The notes under the pieces: generated by a model
Told to the model about the DNA's origin: nothing
Seen by the model: the letters and a program-made list of their open reading frames with translations, nothing else
Databases searched by the model: none
NCBI RefSeq assembly: GCF_945859705.1
Contig: NC_079135.1
Span: forward strand, 20,214,501 to 20,278,500
Origin: Episyrphus balteatus
Lineage: Eukaryota > Arthropoda > Insecta > Diptera > Syrphidae
Direction: 5' to 3'
Length of the DNA: 64,000 nucleotides
Part shown: positions 1-13,071 of the stretch, piece by piece
Numbering within the stretch: position 1 is the first letter of the stretch
Layout of the letters: every line of letters starts with the position of its first letter
Program-made: the position numbers and the translations under genes

Positions 1-1553
1 AAAAAAAAAAAAAAAAAAAAACATGATTAGAAGAAAGACGTGTCTTGTAGTAAGTTGCCATAGGCTATTTGACAGCACTTAGCTAAATTTTTGTGTCTCT
101 TCTACACAAAAAAAAAAGTAAAACAAGAGGTCTTGCCTCTCTAATCATGTAATCGAGTTTGTGGCAATTCACATAAAAGTTAAGTGAAATGGCCTCTGAG
201 ACTATATACATGAGTTCTTCTATACGCTCCACTCCAAAACCATAGAGGTCTATATTATTATTATAACTTGAGAAAATGGTTTTTTATGAGAAGAAGAAGA
301 GAGAGAGTGTAAAGTCTGGTGAACCGAGACTATCAGACAAAAGTGAATGGATGAGCGCGTTTTAAAAAATTTTTGTTTAAGATTAAAAAGTTTACAGACA
401 AGTAGTAATGTGAAAAGGGGAGAGAGAAATACATGAAAAGGAGATTAAATTTCTCGTAGAGACTTTGTGGTTATTTGAGAATGGAATGTGTTTTGTCTTG
501 GAGTTTTTGATGGGTCTTAAGGGTGAGTAGGTTTTAATCTATTTGCATATTTCTAATTTCAATTTTTTTTAATACATATAAGAATGTTATAAGTGCCTAC
601 AATTATGCAGTGTTTTTTTTTTTTTTTTTTACTCCATATAAGTATTATATCAATTAGTATATCTTTTTACCACAATGGAATTTTAATGAATTACTTTTTT
701 GAATGCAATTATATTTTGAGGTCAACCTCATTATCGATAACTCATTTGTATCTACAGATACATATTCTAAATGTTATATAAAAGGTTAGAGAATAGAGAT
801 ATCTATAGAATGTGAGAGATAAAAGATTAAAATTAATCATAATTGGTTGTGGTAAATAAAAAGGTAATTATGGAATTTATAACCAGTTGGAGGGGAATAA
901 AAATGATGGTTGATAGATAGATAGGTAAGTACTTTGGGAAAAAGTTACTAAACAGTTAGGAGGGAAGAGAGTAATTATGGATTTATTATTTTTTTTTTGT
1001 GCTGTTAGAATGTTAGTAACTATGTGAAGCAATCAAATAATATCTGATAATGTCATCAAATGTGAAAAGGTATTTTTTTTTTTTTTTTTTTTGAGTTAAA
1101 TAAAGTAATTATAGGCAATTTTACTTTTATTTATGTAAGGTGAATTAGGTGATAGAAATGAATGTAATGTTATTTAAATCAAATTGATCACCTATTTTTT
1201 TTTTTCTGTAGACCTACTAATGGGGCATTTTGATAAAATATGAGAGATTAGTTATGAGGACAATAATTAAGGACATTTTTTTTCAGAAATTAAATAAACA
1301 TGCGGTCATTTGAACTATAGTACGTAAAAATTATCGAAAAAATGTTATTTATTGCTTTTAATAACGAAACAATTTTTTTTTTTTTTTAGTGTCCTTCATT
1401 AGTTTAGCTATATACAATTTCAATAAGTGGAAGGGAGATTTTTTTCCCGAAAATATCAAAAATGCTCTTAAAATTGTTCAAATAAATATCACAATTTTTA
1501 ACACGACAGGTTTCAATGAAAATTTGGACTTTTAAGTTAAAATTAAAATATGG
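1..1553. other. AT-rich non-genic stretch with homopolymer tracts
   Basis: No gene is visible. The stretch opens with a 21-base poly-A run and contains poly-T runs at about 613-630 and 1073-1092, plus a short purine-rich AGA/GA tract near 290-308. The only open frame of any length (593-781) is built on T-rich sequence and has no protein-like composition. Nothing else is recognisable. Confidence 0.7.
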
Positions 1554-1555
1554 TA

Positions 1556-1724
1556 CAGAGTCGACTCCCTCTAAGTCGAACTCCTTCTAAGTCGAATTTC
1601 CCTCTAAGTCGAACTTTTTCACCAATTTTAATGAAAAATTTTGAAGAAAAAATATTAAATTAATCCCTCTAACTCGAACCAATTTTCGACTCCCGTGATA
1701 GTTCGACTTAGAGGGAGTCGACTG
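1556..1724. mobile_element. TA-flanked MITE with iterated TCGAC/AAGTCGAA motif
   Basis: The left end reads CAGAGTCGACTCCCTCTAAG. The right end, read on the opposite strand, is CAGTCGACTCCCTCTAAGTC, so the termini match over about 22 bases apart from a 2-base indel. TA dinucleotides at 1554-1555 and 1725-1726 fit a TA target duplication, as for Tc1/mariner/pogo-type transposases. The terminal core CCCTCTAAGTCGAA is repeated two further times just inside the left end (to about 1613), and a variant lies near 1665-1680. The element is 169 bp, with no coding capacity. The class assignment is inferred from the TA duplication and the CAG start. Confidence 0.8.
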
Positions 1725-1726
1725 TA

Positions 1727-2648
1727 TTTAGGGTTTCTAAATGTTTTCTTTAGTCCTTCTTTATTAGGTATTTCTGCAAGATCTTTTAGTTGGTTTATTA
1801 ACTACTTTTAAAATTATTTTGAATTTTTTTTTACGTATTTTTTTAAATCGGTATTATTATTAATTTAAAATGTCTTTACTACTTTTAAAAAAAGGTATTA
1901 CTTATGTCGCCATTTTTAGCATCCAGTGTTCTAATGATTAGTGCAATATACTGTCACGCCAGAGATTCTGATTTTAAATCTAGCCTAGGCATCAGTGACT
2001 TTTTTTTAACTTTTAATATCTAACTGAAAACTGCTACAAAATGACGTTTGAACGACATCATAGGGTCTAGGCATTTACTTTAAATTTTTTAAATACATGT
2101 GACTTTTTGTATAGTGTCCTAGTTTCCAGTAAGAATTTTGAATAATTAAAATGAGCCGTTTTCATTTCATTGGTATGGTTTACAGTATACTTTTTAATAC
2201 CAAAACTACAATATGTACAATATGTATTTGCTCTTGTTTTTCAAAGTACACAATTGTGATAATTAACTATTCAAAATTATAATACCTCGAAAACGTGATA
2301 CCGGAGGTATACCTACTGCCGTTCTAAGCAAAAAGGATTTTTATTCATTTTTAAAGTTTTGAGATGCATTTTACTGACAAGGGACAAAGTTAAGAATTAT
2401 TGTCGATGTGCTCAATTTCAATTGTGGATTAAAGCAACTTGTTGTAATAAGAGGAACAAGTTTTCCAAATGCATATCTAATTTTTTTTTAATTACACTGT
2501 GCTAGTTCAAAAAACCGACAGATGGATGGGAAACCGAAGCTTCGGTCGGACACTACTGACAGCGTTAAGGGAATTTTTTTCAACACCTTGAATGGCCTAA
2601 CCTTATTCAATAAAATAAAAAAAAATTTGCACTCAAATTTATATAGAT
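1727..2648. other. AT-rich non-genic stretch
   Basis: No supported gene, RNA or repeat was recognised here. There are scattered T and A tracts only. Confidence 0.6.
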
Positions 2649-2650
2649 TA

Positions 2651-3196
2651 TACACTTAGGAGCAAAAAAAAGGAATCAAACTTTGCGTTCTGTAAAAACG
2701 ATAATTTTTCAGGATGTAATTGACATACATGAATGTCAATTGCACCATTAAAAAGCTTGAAACAAAAGCTTTAAATTAATGCTAGGAACTTTAAAACCCG
2801 TTCACTTTATAAAGATCCAATCAACATAAATGAAGTATGTTGGAAAAAAAAGACTCAAATTGAAATAGAGACTATCTGTAAAAGTCAACATTAAAAAAAA
2901 ATGAAGTGCAATTTATTGACAGACAACGTCAATAGTAATGTTAGGAAAAAAAAGACTGAAATTGAAGCAGCGAGTATCAAGAAAATTTAACATTTATAAA
3001 AAAAGAAGTGCAGTTTATTGATAGATAGCGATGATACTATCGTATGCATTTTTATGTTTTTACCAACAAATCAAAGTGAAAAATGCAAGCTTTTAAATGA
3101 GACCATGAGACTTGAAGAAACTTTATTTTATCCATTGCAATTTTTGTTTTTAATATAAACAATTTATTTGATTCCGTTTTTTTGCTCCTAAGTGTA
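2651..3196. mobile_element. TIR element (TACACTTAGGAGC ends), 546 bp, non-coding
   Basis: The left end TACACTTAGGAGCAAAAAAA and the reverse complement of the right end agree over about 30 bases; both arms continue into GGAATCAAA, with one mismatch. TA lies on both sides (2649-2650, 3197-3198), suggesting a Tc1/mariner-like TA insertion. Inside are a roughly 102-bp imperfect tandem duplication (about 2845-2945 and 2947-3050) and a perfect 9-bp-stem hairpin, AATTGACAT/ATGTCAATT, near 2718-2742. No ORF is present. A related inverted fragment lies at about 44471-44610. Confidence 0.8.
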
Positions 3197-3198
3197 TA

Positions 3199-3760
3199 TG
3201 AAATTTTGATGATTTTTTGTAGGAAATAATATTAAAATATTGTCATATTAATGGTTATAAGATATAAAAGTGAAATAACAAAATTTGAAGAAAAACTGAG
3301 TAAAATATGAAGTTTTTTTGCAAAGAGAAAATAGTTTTTTGTCTAACATGTATGTTTAAACGTTTCAAAATAGCCATTTTACTGATTAAATATCTCCTAC
3401 AAGCTGTAATTCTACTAAAAGACCATATATTTGATCCATAAACGTCGATAAAAAACAATAAATGCCAAATAATTATGGGGCCTTTCGATGATTTTGGGCT
3501 TAAAACAGAAAATTTCAAAGGCCAAAATCTTTCTTAACTGAGCCAACTTTGAAAAACTAAGGATTTTAAGGGCATACTTAACTCAATTTTTACGCCAAAT
3601 TAAAAAAAAAATTAATAAAAAATAATGGTCTTGAAAATTGCACAAAATTCACCGAATTCTAGGGCGACGACGATATGTTTAAAAATTCTTAGATTTTGTT
3701 TTCAAAATTGTTAGAGCATTTTTTTACAAAATGCATAAAAAAATTTAAAAAATGTTATAA
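3199..3760. other. AT-rich non-genic stretch
   Basis: Between two repeats. A reverse-strand frame at 3255-3518 codes for an 87-residue F/L/I-rich string with no recognisable motif and is not supported as a gene. Confidence 0.5.
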
Positions 3761-5065
3761 AAAAAGAGGTTGTCTGTAAAGCCGGTTTACGGACGATGAT
3801 TTTACGTGACAACGTTGTCAGAAAACAGGTTGTGTGCTTTTGTTTAAAATGAGTCAATTGAAGCGTTTACTTTTTTCAAACAATCATAATTTACAAGAAA
3901 AAGCTAAACAAAATACCTTTTTTATTATCTCATTATATTATTTTTTTATTTTAAAAGCTTACAAAAAAAATTATGCAATTTCAAAGCCAAGTATTTCTTC
4001 TTAAGAATAAAACCATTTTTAAATTTTTACAATGCGCAAAAAGTATAAAAATAATTTATTGAAAACAATCATTTTCATCAAAAAAAGCAAAAAAAAAACA
4101 TGAATTTTTATCTTCTCACGTCATTAATTCCATTTTTTATACCATCTGAAAGCTTATTGTCTTAGCTAGAAATATATATATAGATCAAGTCTATGAGACA
4201 TCTACAAAAAGAGCTAGAATTTTTTAAACTCGATGAAATTTCATCAAAAAAAGCAAAAAAAAACATTTATTTTTATGTTCTCATGCTATTAAATGAATTT
4301 TTTCCCTAAAAACCTATAAAACCTATTTTATACCATGTGAAAGCTTATTGTTTCACCTTTCAAATGACGTATCAATCTCATTTTAAAGATTCCTACAAGA
4401 GAAGTTAGAATTTTTTAAAGTCAACCATGTCGAATTTCCAGACTAAGATTACGGTACTTCCCACACTGGTAGCTGTTCGGGAGGCAACAGATCTCCACTG
4501 GTGTTTTGAGGTTTTGTCGCAAGTTTCTTGATTTAACATTGTGTAGCTTGTAATTAGTCTACCGTTATGTGTGATATACCAAATGAAAGGTAATTGTATC
4601 AGGATGCTCATAAAAGTTTAATTATATTTCTATCTGCTCTTGGTCAAAAGTTATAACCTGTTGAATTCTAAAATTTTATTTTACATTTATCTCAAAATTG
4701 TGTTTTTGAAAATTATTGAAACTTCGCACACATTTAGTCGTGGTCATGGTCTATCATTACTCCATATACTTTATTCCATTAACTATTAAAGAAAAAATAT
4801 AAAAATAAAAAACGATGAAAATCGGTTAAAAACGGTAAAAAAACGTGTTTATTTAAAACTTGTTCCATCCGTTATTCAGTCAAAGCTCATTAAACGATCC
4901 AAGTTTTAGCACATGTATGCATAAGGCCAAAACCTACATGGCCTGTAAGTTTGAAGCTAAAAATCAAAAACTACCAAAAAATACCCCTAAAAAACAAGGT
5001 GTTTTTCAAAAATTCATATTTTGAAACGCAGAGTGTTGGAAAAAAATCCGTATCAGACGCCTAAT
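3761..5065 (+). mobile_element. Repeat family A, copy 1 (3'-truncated)
   Basis: This is the first of at least eight related copies in the window. The 5' end is A-rich followed by GAGGTTGTCTGTAAAGCC, and the sequence GTCTGTAAA-gccg-GTTTACGGAC can fold back on itself. Inside are degenerate repeats of the motif ATACCA..TGAAAG near 4139, 4330 and 4573, and a conserved block with ACAGATCTCCACTGGTG near 4490. The conserved 3' portion seen in other copies (about 500 bases after CGCCTAATTTTTTT) is missing, and an unrelated TIR element follows. No conserved ORF, TIR or target duplication was found, so the class is unknown. Confidence 0.8.
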
Positions 5066-5094
5066 TTTTTTGAGAAAAATAAAACAGGCTAGTA

Positions 5095-6223
5095 CTTTTG
5101 ACCGGACCGAAGTTTCTACACCGAAAAAAAAACCAATATCAATTTAACATTTTTTAAATATAAAATTAACATGTTTTAAATATCAGACAAAAATGCTCTA
5201 TAAAATGTGTTTTATGATATTTAAAATGTTAAAACAACATTTTTATTATCAGAATGATATTTAAATATCACATTTTGGAAATTTTTTTTGATATTTTATT
5301 ATCATTTTTTCATATCAATTTCTCATTCCAAATTATTGAAAAATATTAAATAAAAAATTCTTAATGTGTACTAAATTAAAGGCGCTTTGTGTTTTTTCGA
5401 AGTAAAATGTATGATTTACTGAGAAAATTTGATCGGCACTCAGATTTTACTTCACATAGTTTGGGAGAAAATAACAAAACAATTATATCATCTATAATAG
5501 AAAAAATAATATCACCATTATTTTGTAAAGAATATTCCCTTTCAGTAATGTTTTGAAAAAAGAAAGAAAATTCTTAAAATAATAAAAATAATAAAAATGA
5601 AAAGGAAAGAAATAGGTTTCATTATAATAAACTAAAACGTAAAATCTAGTCAATATTGATATTTTAATTGTCAAAGTGAAGTGGGCTAGACCTGAAATTA
5701 AAAAATGTCAAAATGATAGGATAAAAAATCAAAATTGATATTTTAATTGTTGGACGACTTTTGTCACTGAAAAATGTTAATTTGATAGCTGTTATTATCA
5801 AATTTGTTTTCGGTGTATGTTTATGGACATATTTTGAATCCGAATCTGAAGTCAGTTTTGAAAAATTTTGAGCGAATTAAAAAAAAAACCGAATTCCATG
5901 ACGATTTTTATGGTTTTTTTTGCAGTCTACTTAAAATTTGAGGATGTTAGGTGAAAACTTACTTCAGATTCGGATTAACCGGATTCAGCTGGTCATCGGC
6001 CCATAAAAAAAAACTGTCTGTACTTTTGTACGAACCTAACTATTTTGACGCTCTGAAGCAGTTTAAAATTTTAAGTGAATAACAAAAAATATAAAAATCC
6101 TCAATTGGATTTAAATTTTTTTTTTATATGATTAAAATTTTGACAGTGAGTTGGCGAAATTGACTTCAGATTCGGATTCAGTGTGTTAAAATACATAATA
6201 ATCGGTATATGTCCGGTCAAAAG
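5095..6223. mobile_element. TA-flanked MITE with long TIRs, interrupted by another element
   Basis: The left end CTTTTGACCGGAC (from 5095) is the inverse of the right end GTCCGGTCAAAAG (to 6223), and TA lies at 5093-5094 and 6224-6225. When the inner element at 5119-5815 is skipped, the left arm continues into AATCCGAATCTGAAGTCA (from about 5837), which pairs with TGACTTCAGATTCGGATT at 6160-6177. The arms therefore extend to about 70 bp. The empty element would be roughly 430 bp. No coding capacity was seen. It must be older than the element inserted in it. Confidence 0.75.
5119..5815. mobile_element. Nested TA-flanked MITE (CACCGAAAA ends), 697 bp
   Basis: CACCGAAAA at the left and TTTTCGGTG at the right are inverse. 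TA lies at 5117-5118 and 5816-5817. Subterminal regions carry many short ATATTTAA / AATATCA-type repeats on both sides (for example AATTTAACATTTTT on the left and AAAAATGTTAATTTGAT on the right). The core around 5370-5530 (GGCGCTTTGTGTTTTTTCGA) is similar, in inverted orientation, to 38580-38740, so this is a family with at least two members here. No ORF beyond 60 codons. Confidence 0.75.
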
Positions 6224-6225
6224 TA

Positions 6226-9170
6226 TCTTTCAACCTGTAAAATATTTAAATACCCACTTCAACGGTTTTCAAAAAATATCTCAATCCATCCGTCAAAAGT
6301 GTGATAATAATAAAACTCACATTGTAAGTAAACAAGATTAAAAAAAAAAAAAATTATAAAAATTTGATTATTAATTTTGTTTCCAAGTCACGATAGTATT
6401 TAAAACTCATACAGAGATTTTGAATTAAATTACAAAAAAAAATATAAAAAAAAAAAAAATAATAAAAGAGTAACCAACCAACTCTCATAAATGTGTTTTT
6501 TTGTTTGTCGTGTATTGCATCATATGGATATCGCACGGAAACCGTATGTGTTCACTTCCGAAACATATGCTTCAAGGCATTAATTACAAAGTGAATTGCG
6601 AGTTTTTATTGGCAATGCACTACGATAAAACTTAACACGCTGTTATCGTTGTTAATACGATGGGCAAAAGCCATTCACGCGTGCCAGCCGCCACGCCAAC
6701 AAGGATCCTCTCATACGTCTCAATTTAATTATATGTTATTCCCCATGAGAGTATTATATTATTATAGCCTCCAGTTTCATGCTAGTTGTTAAGGCTTTGC
6801 ACGTATAAGCATTATGTGTGTATTATTTCCTTTTTAAAACTCTACTCAGGCTCATCCCAGGGCCCGAAAATTTGGGTCAACTTCATTAAAAAAAAAAAAA
6901 AAAATACATACTTTCCTTTCCCATCCTGGATGGTCCTCATATCCTCGTACAATTAATTTATTATCAGAAAATTTTAAGCATCCGTCATTATGCATTAATT
7001 TAATTCCCATTAACTCTGAAGTGAAGTGTGAAAAACAACCAAAAAAAAAATAATTGAAAAAAATCCTGGAAATCTCCTTGACAAAAATGATACAAAAAAA
7101 AAAAAACCGTCTAAAACCGTTTGAAAACCAAAGAAAATCCTTTCAATTAATTTGACTCATGAGAATAAATATAGAAAAAAAAGAAGAAAAATAAAGGTAC
7201 AAGATACATTTCTTCCTCCGAAAAGATACTCCAGCTGGTGGCAGTGCAAAGCTGCTTTACAACACTCTGAATTTGTATCTGCGATTGCCAACTTATAGCG
7301 ATGATTGATGTTAACACTTCCGGTTTACCTATTTTTCTATAAAAAGCAAGAGACGATAGAGTGAGTCAGAGAGAGATAGAAAGAGACATGTCTCTTATAA
7401 GGATAAATTGACTTAGACGAAGGCGGAATAACATAATGCAATCAATCATTATTAAACGGTCTAACGTCAACTAGTAGAGAATACTTGTCTTTTTTCATTT
7501 CGTCCTCTTTATGTCACTATAACACATTCAAGGCTCGTATCTATCTTTTTTTTCTTCTTCTTAGAACTTGAGGGGAGTTTTTAAGTGTCTAACTTAGAAG
7601 ATAAATGAAGAAATTAGCTTAGGTTGTACAAAGTGTATGGTGGTAGGTACTAGAGAATTTGTGCCTTGTTGGTGTCGGAAGGGAGATTGAAAGATTGAAT
7701 ACCAAATGATTCTGCAAATATATACGACGAATGTATCATCTGGTTTTTCCTAGAAAAAGCAATACAAAAAATAGGTATGTTCTAATGTGTGTTATTTTTG
7801 TCAGATATAGACATGAATATGAAGAGGTTTTGAAAACGAGGAACATGTGTTTGGCAATTCATTTCATGTTTTTTTTTTGCCGTGCCTAATTGTATAATTT
7901 CATTGCCAATTAAAATGATTAAATTATGTTCTTAGCTTCTTCATGCTGAAAGAACTATATGTTTAGAATGATGGGGCTTTTGTGCTATGGTAAAAGTAAA
8001 TAAAAGCCTCGCACTCAGAATAATCAATTTAATTTAGAATTTATTTTAAAAGGCAAAAAGCTTTACAGGTGGCTCGAAAACGGAGGACGAATAAACAGGA
8101 AGCAATGATATTATTTTGGCTACAAATGGATATATTTTGGCTGAAAATGGAGATTTTTATTATTATTTTTATTTAAAAAAGAAGGGTTGCCTAGGATTGC
8201 TCTTTGTATATTCTTAGATTTTTGTTTGTCATACAAATAATTTCCAGAATTTTTCAAAATAAAAAGTTTTGAAGATTTAATCAATGTATCAATTCTATAC
8301 TTGCAATATAGGTAATATAGAGCAAGTTAAGGATTCATAATAACTACGAGATAACTATGAGGAATCACATTAAGTTGATGGAAAATGCAAAATGAGTGCG
8401 TCTCGAAATTCTGTCTGTCTGTCTCCAGCTACAGCCTAAACCAAGGAAGCGATTTTTTTGGCCCAACATTTAAGGTATTTACCATAATGGTAAAAAATAA
8501 TAAAAAATTTTTCTCAAAAACGATTGAACCGTTATTAACGGTCGGTTTTTTTTTTATGTGTCACTTTCTACAGACGATTTCACTTCCGTTGAAATCGGTC
8601 GATTTCAATGATTTTTCTTTTTTTTAAAGGAATTTTAATGTAAAACTTCAGAATCATTTTCAAAAACATAAAAAAAAATTAAATCAATTTTTTGAAGACA
8701 GACCAATGAAATTTTTAATTTTACTGAAACTCTGAAACTTTGTTTGTGTCTGTCAATTAATATTTCCTTTTTTGAGGAAAACCATTTATTTATATTTTTT
8801 TCTAAAAATTCTTTCTTATACAAGAAATTCAATAGTATACGTTCTTTTTAAGGTCAAAACCAATATTACGTTTGTTTTTGTAGTCTTGAAACAACTTTTT
8901 TGTATTAGTTTTTAATTTTTTTTTAATCTTTAAGAAAAATAAATAAAAACCTTTAATTTTCCAAGAAACTTTTAACATAACGGCAACTAGGTACGTGCAT
9001 TTTATTCTTGACAGTTTTGGGATATTCTTTGTATATTCAAAAATAACGGTACTTGTTATAACCTAATCAAAATATAAAAGTTAATTTTTTGCAAAAAACG
9101 ACTCTAATGATTTTGATTCAAACTTTTGTGTACGGTGCTACAAATACATATAAGACACAGTTTTTGAAAT
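6226..9170. other. Non-genic stretch with moderate-complexity islands
   Basis: No gene is supported. Less A/T-biased islands at about 6530-6720 and 7200-7330 are not obviously repetitive and could be conserved non-coding DNA, but nothing in the sequence proves it. About 8385-8640 contains GTCTGTCTGTCT and paralogous-looking T-rich text of the kind common in insect interspersed repeats. The 80-residue frame 8385-8627 lies in this repeat and is not credible as a gene. Confidence 0.5.
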
Positions 9171-10440
9171 AAAAAAGAGGTTGTCTGTAAAGCCGGGATA
9201 ATTTTACGTGATAACGTCGTCAGAAAACAGGTTGTGTGCTTTTGTTTAAAATGAGTCAATTGAAGCGTTTACTTATTTCAAACAATGATAATTTACAAGA
9301 AAAAGCTAAAAAAAAAATACATTTTTTATTTTCTCATTATATTAATATTTTTATTTTAAAAGCTTACAAAAAAAATTATGCAATGAAAAGCCAAGTATTT
9401 CTTCTTGATGCGCAAAAAGTGTAAAAATAATTTATTGAACATTTTCATCAAAAAAAAGCAAAGAAAACATGAATTTTTATCTTCTCACGTCATTAATTCC
9501 ATTTTTTCACTAACAACCTATAAAAAAATGTAAACCATCTGAAAGCTTATTGTCTTAGCTCAAAATATATATATATATCGATCAGGTCTATGAGACATCT
9601 ACAAAAAGAGCTAGAATTTTTTGAACTCGATCAAATTTCATTAAGAAAAGCAAAAAAAACATTTATTTTTATGTTCTCAGGCTATAGAATCAATTTTTTT
9701 GTATGACAACCCATAAAAAATATATACCATGTGAAAGCTTATTATTTCACCTTTCATATGACGTATCAATCTCACTTCAAAGATGCCTACGAGAGAAGTT
9801 AGAATTTTTTAAAGTCAACCATGCCGAATTTCCAGACTGAGATTACGGTACTTCCCACACTGATGGCTGTTCGGGGGGCAACAGATCTCCACTGGTGTTT
9901 TGAGGTTTTTCGCAAGTTTCTTGAATTAAGATTGTGTGGCTTGTAATTAGTCTATCGTTATGTGTGATATACCAAATGAAAGGTAATTGTATCAGGATGC
10001 TCATAAAATTGTGTTTATGAAAATGATTGAAACTTCGGACACATAGTCGTGTTCATGGTCTATCATTACTCCATTCCATATACTTTATTCCTGTATCTAT
10101 TAAAGAAAAAAAGTCAAAAATGGTCAAAAATGGTCAAAAAACGTGTTTTTTTTTAAACTTGCTTCCTCCGTTATTCAGTCAAAACTCACTAAACGATTGC
10201 AATTTTTTGAATGCTCCAAGAAACAGCTAAAAATCAAAAACTACCCAAAAATACCCCTTAAAAACAATTTGTTTTTCAAAAATTTATATTTCGAAACGCA
10301 AAGTGTTGGAAAAAAATCCGTATTAGACCCCTAATTTTTTTTTATAATTTTTTTTACATCTTTCAAATAAGCTATAAAGGATTTTTGTGTCTCTAATAGT
10401 TTATTTTTAATTTTAAATTGAAATTTTTCGGTGATTGTTA
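9171..10440 (+). mobile_element. Repeat family A, copy 2 (internally deleted)
   Basis: It starts with AAAAAAGAGGTTGTCTGTAA like the other copies and keeps the ACAGATCTCCACTGGTG block near 9880. Compared with copy 4 it lacks internal segments (for example around 10010-10020 and 10205-10240). It keeps the late block ATCTTTCAAATAAGCT with AATAGTTTATTTTTAATTTT near 10360-10420, then diverges. No coding function is apparent. Confidence 0.8.
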
Positions 10441-13071
10441 AAACAACATAAGTGACATTTTATTTTGTTCGTAAGAGAGACAAAAACGCTTAAAATTTCT
10501 ATGTGGTGGTCAAATTTTCAACGCTTTGAAAAGTTTAATACCTCAAATGAAAAAAAAAGCACTTTTAACATGGTTAAAATCATTTAAAAGTGTGTATTAA
10601 AGTAATGATAAAACTGATTTTGTATTTTCACTGCTTCTATTGGGCAAGTATAGATTTTGTGTCAAAAAAAAACTCGGGTTCCTAATCAGAAGTTCTAACA
10701 AGGAGTTTCTGTGAAGCTGTGCATTTGTTTGTCTATTTGTGTGATGCTAACAAAGCTGCGTTTCTAGTTTTTTTTTTTTTTAAATTCGGATAACGGATAT
10801 TATGGCCTTGCGTTTATTTTACAAAAATTGATATATTTTTTAGTTATTGTTTATTTCGTTAGGGTGAATCAATTTTGTTCAAAATTTATAAGAGATAGAT
10901 TTTTTTTATAATTTTGAAGAAAAAAGCTCATTGATATTAAAAAATTAGGTTTTTTTAAAACTTAAAAAAACATACATAGGCATAGTTTTTTTTAAACGCC
11001 GACTTTTTTGGAATTTTTCTTCTGATAACTTAACAAAAAGCTTTGATTTCCAATAGTCATCTAAGACAAAGGTATTTTGAACAACAAAAGAAAGAAAATG
11101 GACCAAACAACAGGCAAAATTAGAAAATCGGTTTGCTATGAATTTGTATAATGCTTTCATTTTTCAGACATGCGAAACAAATGTGTAAAGTACTAAAAGA
11201 AAAAACTTCATTTTATTTTGGCTTTGGTGAATGACGAGGTCCAATTCAAGGAGGAAGATAACAACCTCTGGATTATTGCAAGATCCGTTTAAAGATTTGA
11301 TTTTTGGAACATCTCTTAAGCCGATTCCATATTATGGTCATCAGCATGTTACCAAATCCATGTATCTGAACAGTTAAAATTTTCAACACTGTCTAAGATG
11401 ATTTCAACCTGCTGAATCTCATAATTTTCTCGAAGAATAATAATTTTTTAAACGAAATAATTTTTATTTTTTTTTTTAACGGTTCTAACTCATTCACTCC
11501 ATCTGCAATACTATTTTAATTGATATATTTTTGAATTTAAAGTGTATAGAAAATGAATAATTAATTGGAAGAAACTTTTTGAGAAATAAGTACTCAACCT
11601 TGACCTAAATAAGTTTCAAATTATCAATAAGGGTCATCAATTTCAATCGTTTTATTTGATTAATTTATAATTATTTCAATTCTTGAAATGTTTCTTTGAT
11701 TGCTTTTTATAGCTTCATTCAATTCCGAAAATGGATTGTTTGAATTCAAATACCATCCTTAATTATATTATACTTATTATCCCAAGAGAGGACTCAATTA
11801 AAAAAAAGTAAATATTCAAAAAATAAAAAGATATTTTTCTCTCATTTATTTGCGTAGGAGTCCATTTTAAAAACCCATTTGATTGATTAGAAATTAAAAA
11901 TTAATATAAACCAATAAACTCTTCTTGTACTACTCCCAAAAGAATAAACTTCCTTTTTACACTCAATTCAGTTATTTCTTCAAAGGAAACACTTGAAATT
12001 GTAATTTTATCCTGATTTTCCTGGCATTTTTTTTTTTTGTATATTTATAATTTTCCATGAATCCTTAAATTTTCTTCTCTTGAAAGAGAGAGTAGGTAAA
12101 AACAGGACTTATTTAAATAGTAAAGAAATTTCCTTCTACAATCACGGATAAAAATCTCTAAAGGGTTTATTTTACTAAACTTACCTTATTTGTAAGAACA
12201 AACTTTCGTCTTATTGGCTTAAAGAAGAAAAAAAAAAATCAATGAACCATTCAATTGATTACTCTATTCACCTTCTAACAGGACTAAAAAGGACGTTCGT
12301 TTGGTTCTTTCAATCTGTTTGGTGAAGTTGAAGTTGGCAGCAAACGGTCGTTGTTGTGATTTTCTTCTTATTTTTTTTTTTTTTTCACAAATCTATTGAG
12401 TCGAGACGGATTATATAAAAAAAAAAAAAAAAAACAACATCTTCTTAAGTGGATTACCTGTTTCAAAATATTCTCTTTTTTTTTGCGTTAGCTATGCAGT
12501 TGTGTCGTTTCGTTTTGCAATTTTTTTTTTCTTTTGTTTTTCGTTTGATTTTTACCATTCTCTGGGTTTTCTTTGTAAAACATTTTTTTGTTTTTTGTTT
12601 CACAGAAAAGGAATTTAGTTTGTTTTCTGTGAATTTCTGAGAAACAAAAAGAATTCTTTTTGTAAGGTTTTTTAAGGAATTCATTGGTATTGGGAAATAT
12701 TTCCGGTGTATTGGAGGAGTCTTTGAGCTTTGAGGAACTATTATCTTTTTTTTTGGCGTTCAGAAATTTTGTTGTTTACGCAACTGATAGTTTTACTGAG
12801 TTTCTTTACAATTTGAAGTTTTTTTTTTAATGCAAAAAAAAAAAAATGATTAGCTTGAACAATGAAAAAAAAATGCGAAAAGGATTCTTTAGAAAGAACT
12901 GATAATTCTGCCAATAATCATGACATATATTTAACTTTACTTCTTTCAGATGTAAAAAACGGCTTAAAACGTGGTAGCTCTTAATAAAGGCCCTTCAACT
13001 TAATTTTTCTTCTCGTTTTTCAAGGGAGAATAAGGTATTGGACCAAGAAGATTCGTATAAATATGAGAAAA
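10441..13071. other. AT-rich non-genic stretch
   Basis: Long A and T runs occur (for example about 12362-12384 and 12416-12434), with no recognisable gene or mobile element. Frames at 10945-11160, 12449-12640 and 12463-12684 are low-complexity and mutually overlapping on opposite strands. Confidence 0.6.

Noticed and set aside
1..21. Poly-A tail of a retrotransposed sequence at the left edge
   Set aside because: The window starts inside the run, so nothing upstream can be seen, and similar A runs occur throughout.
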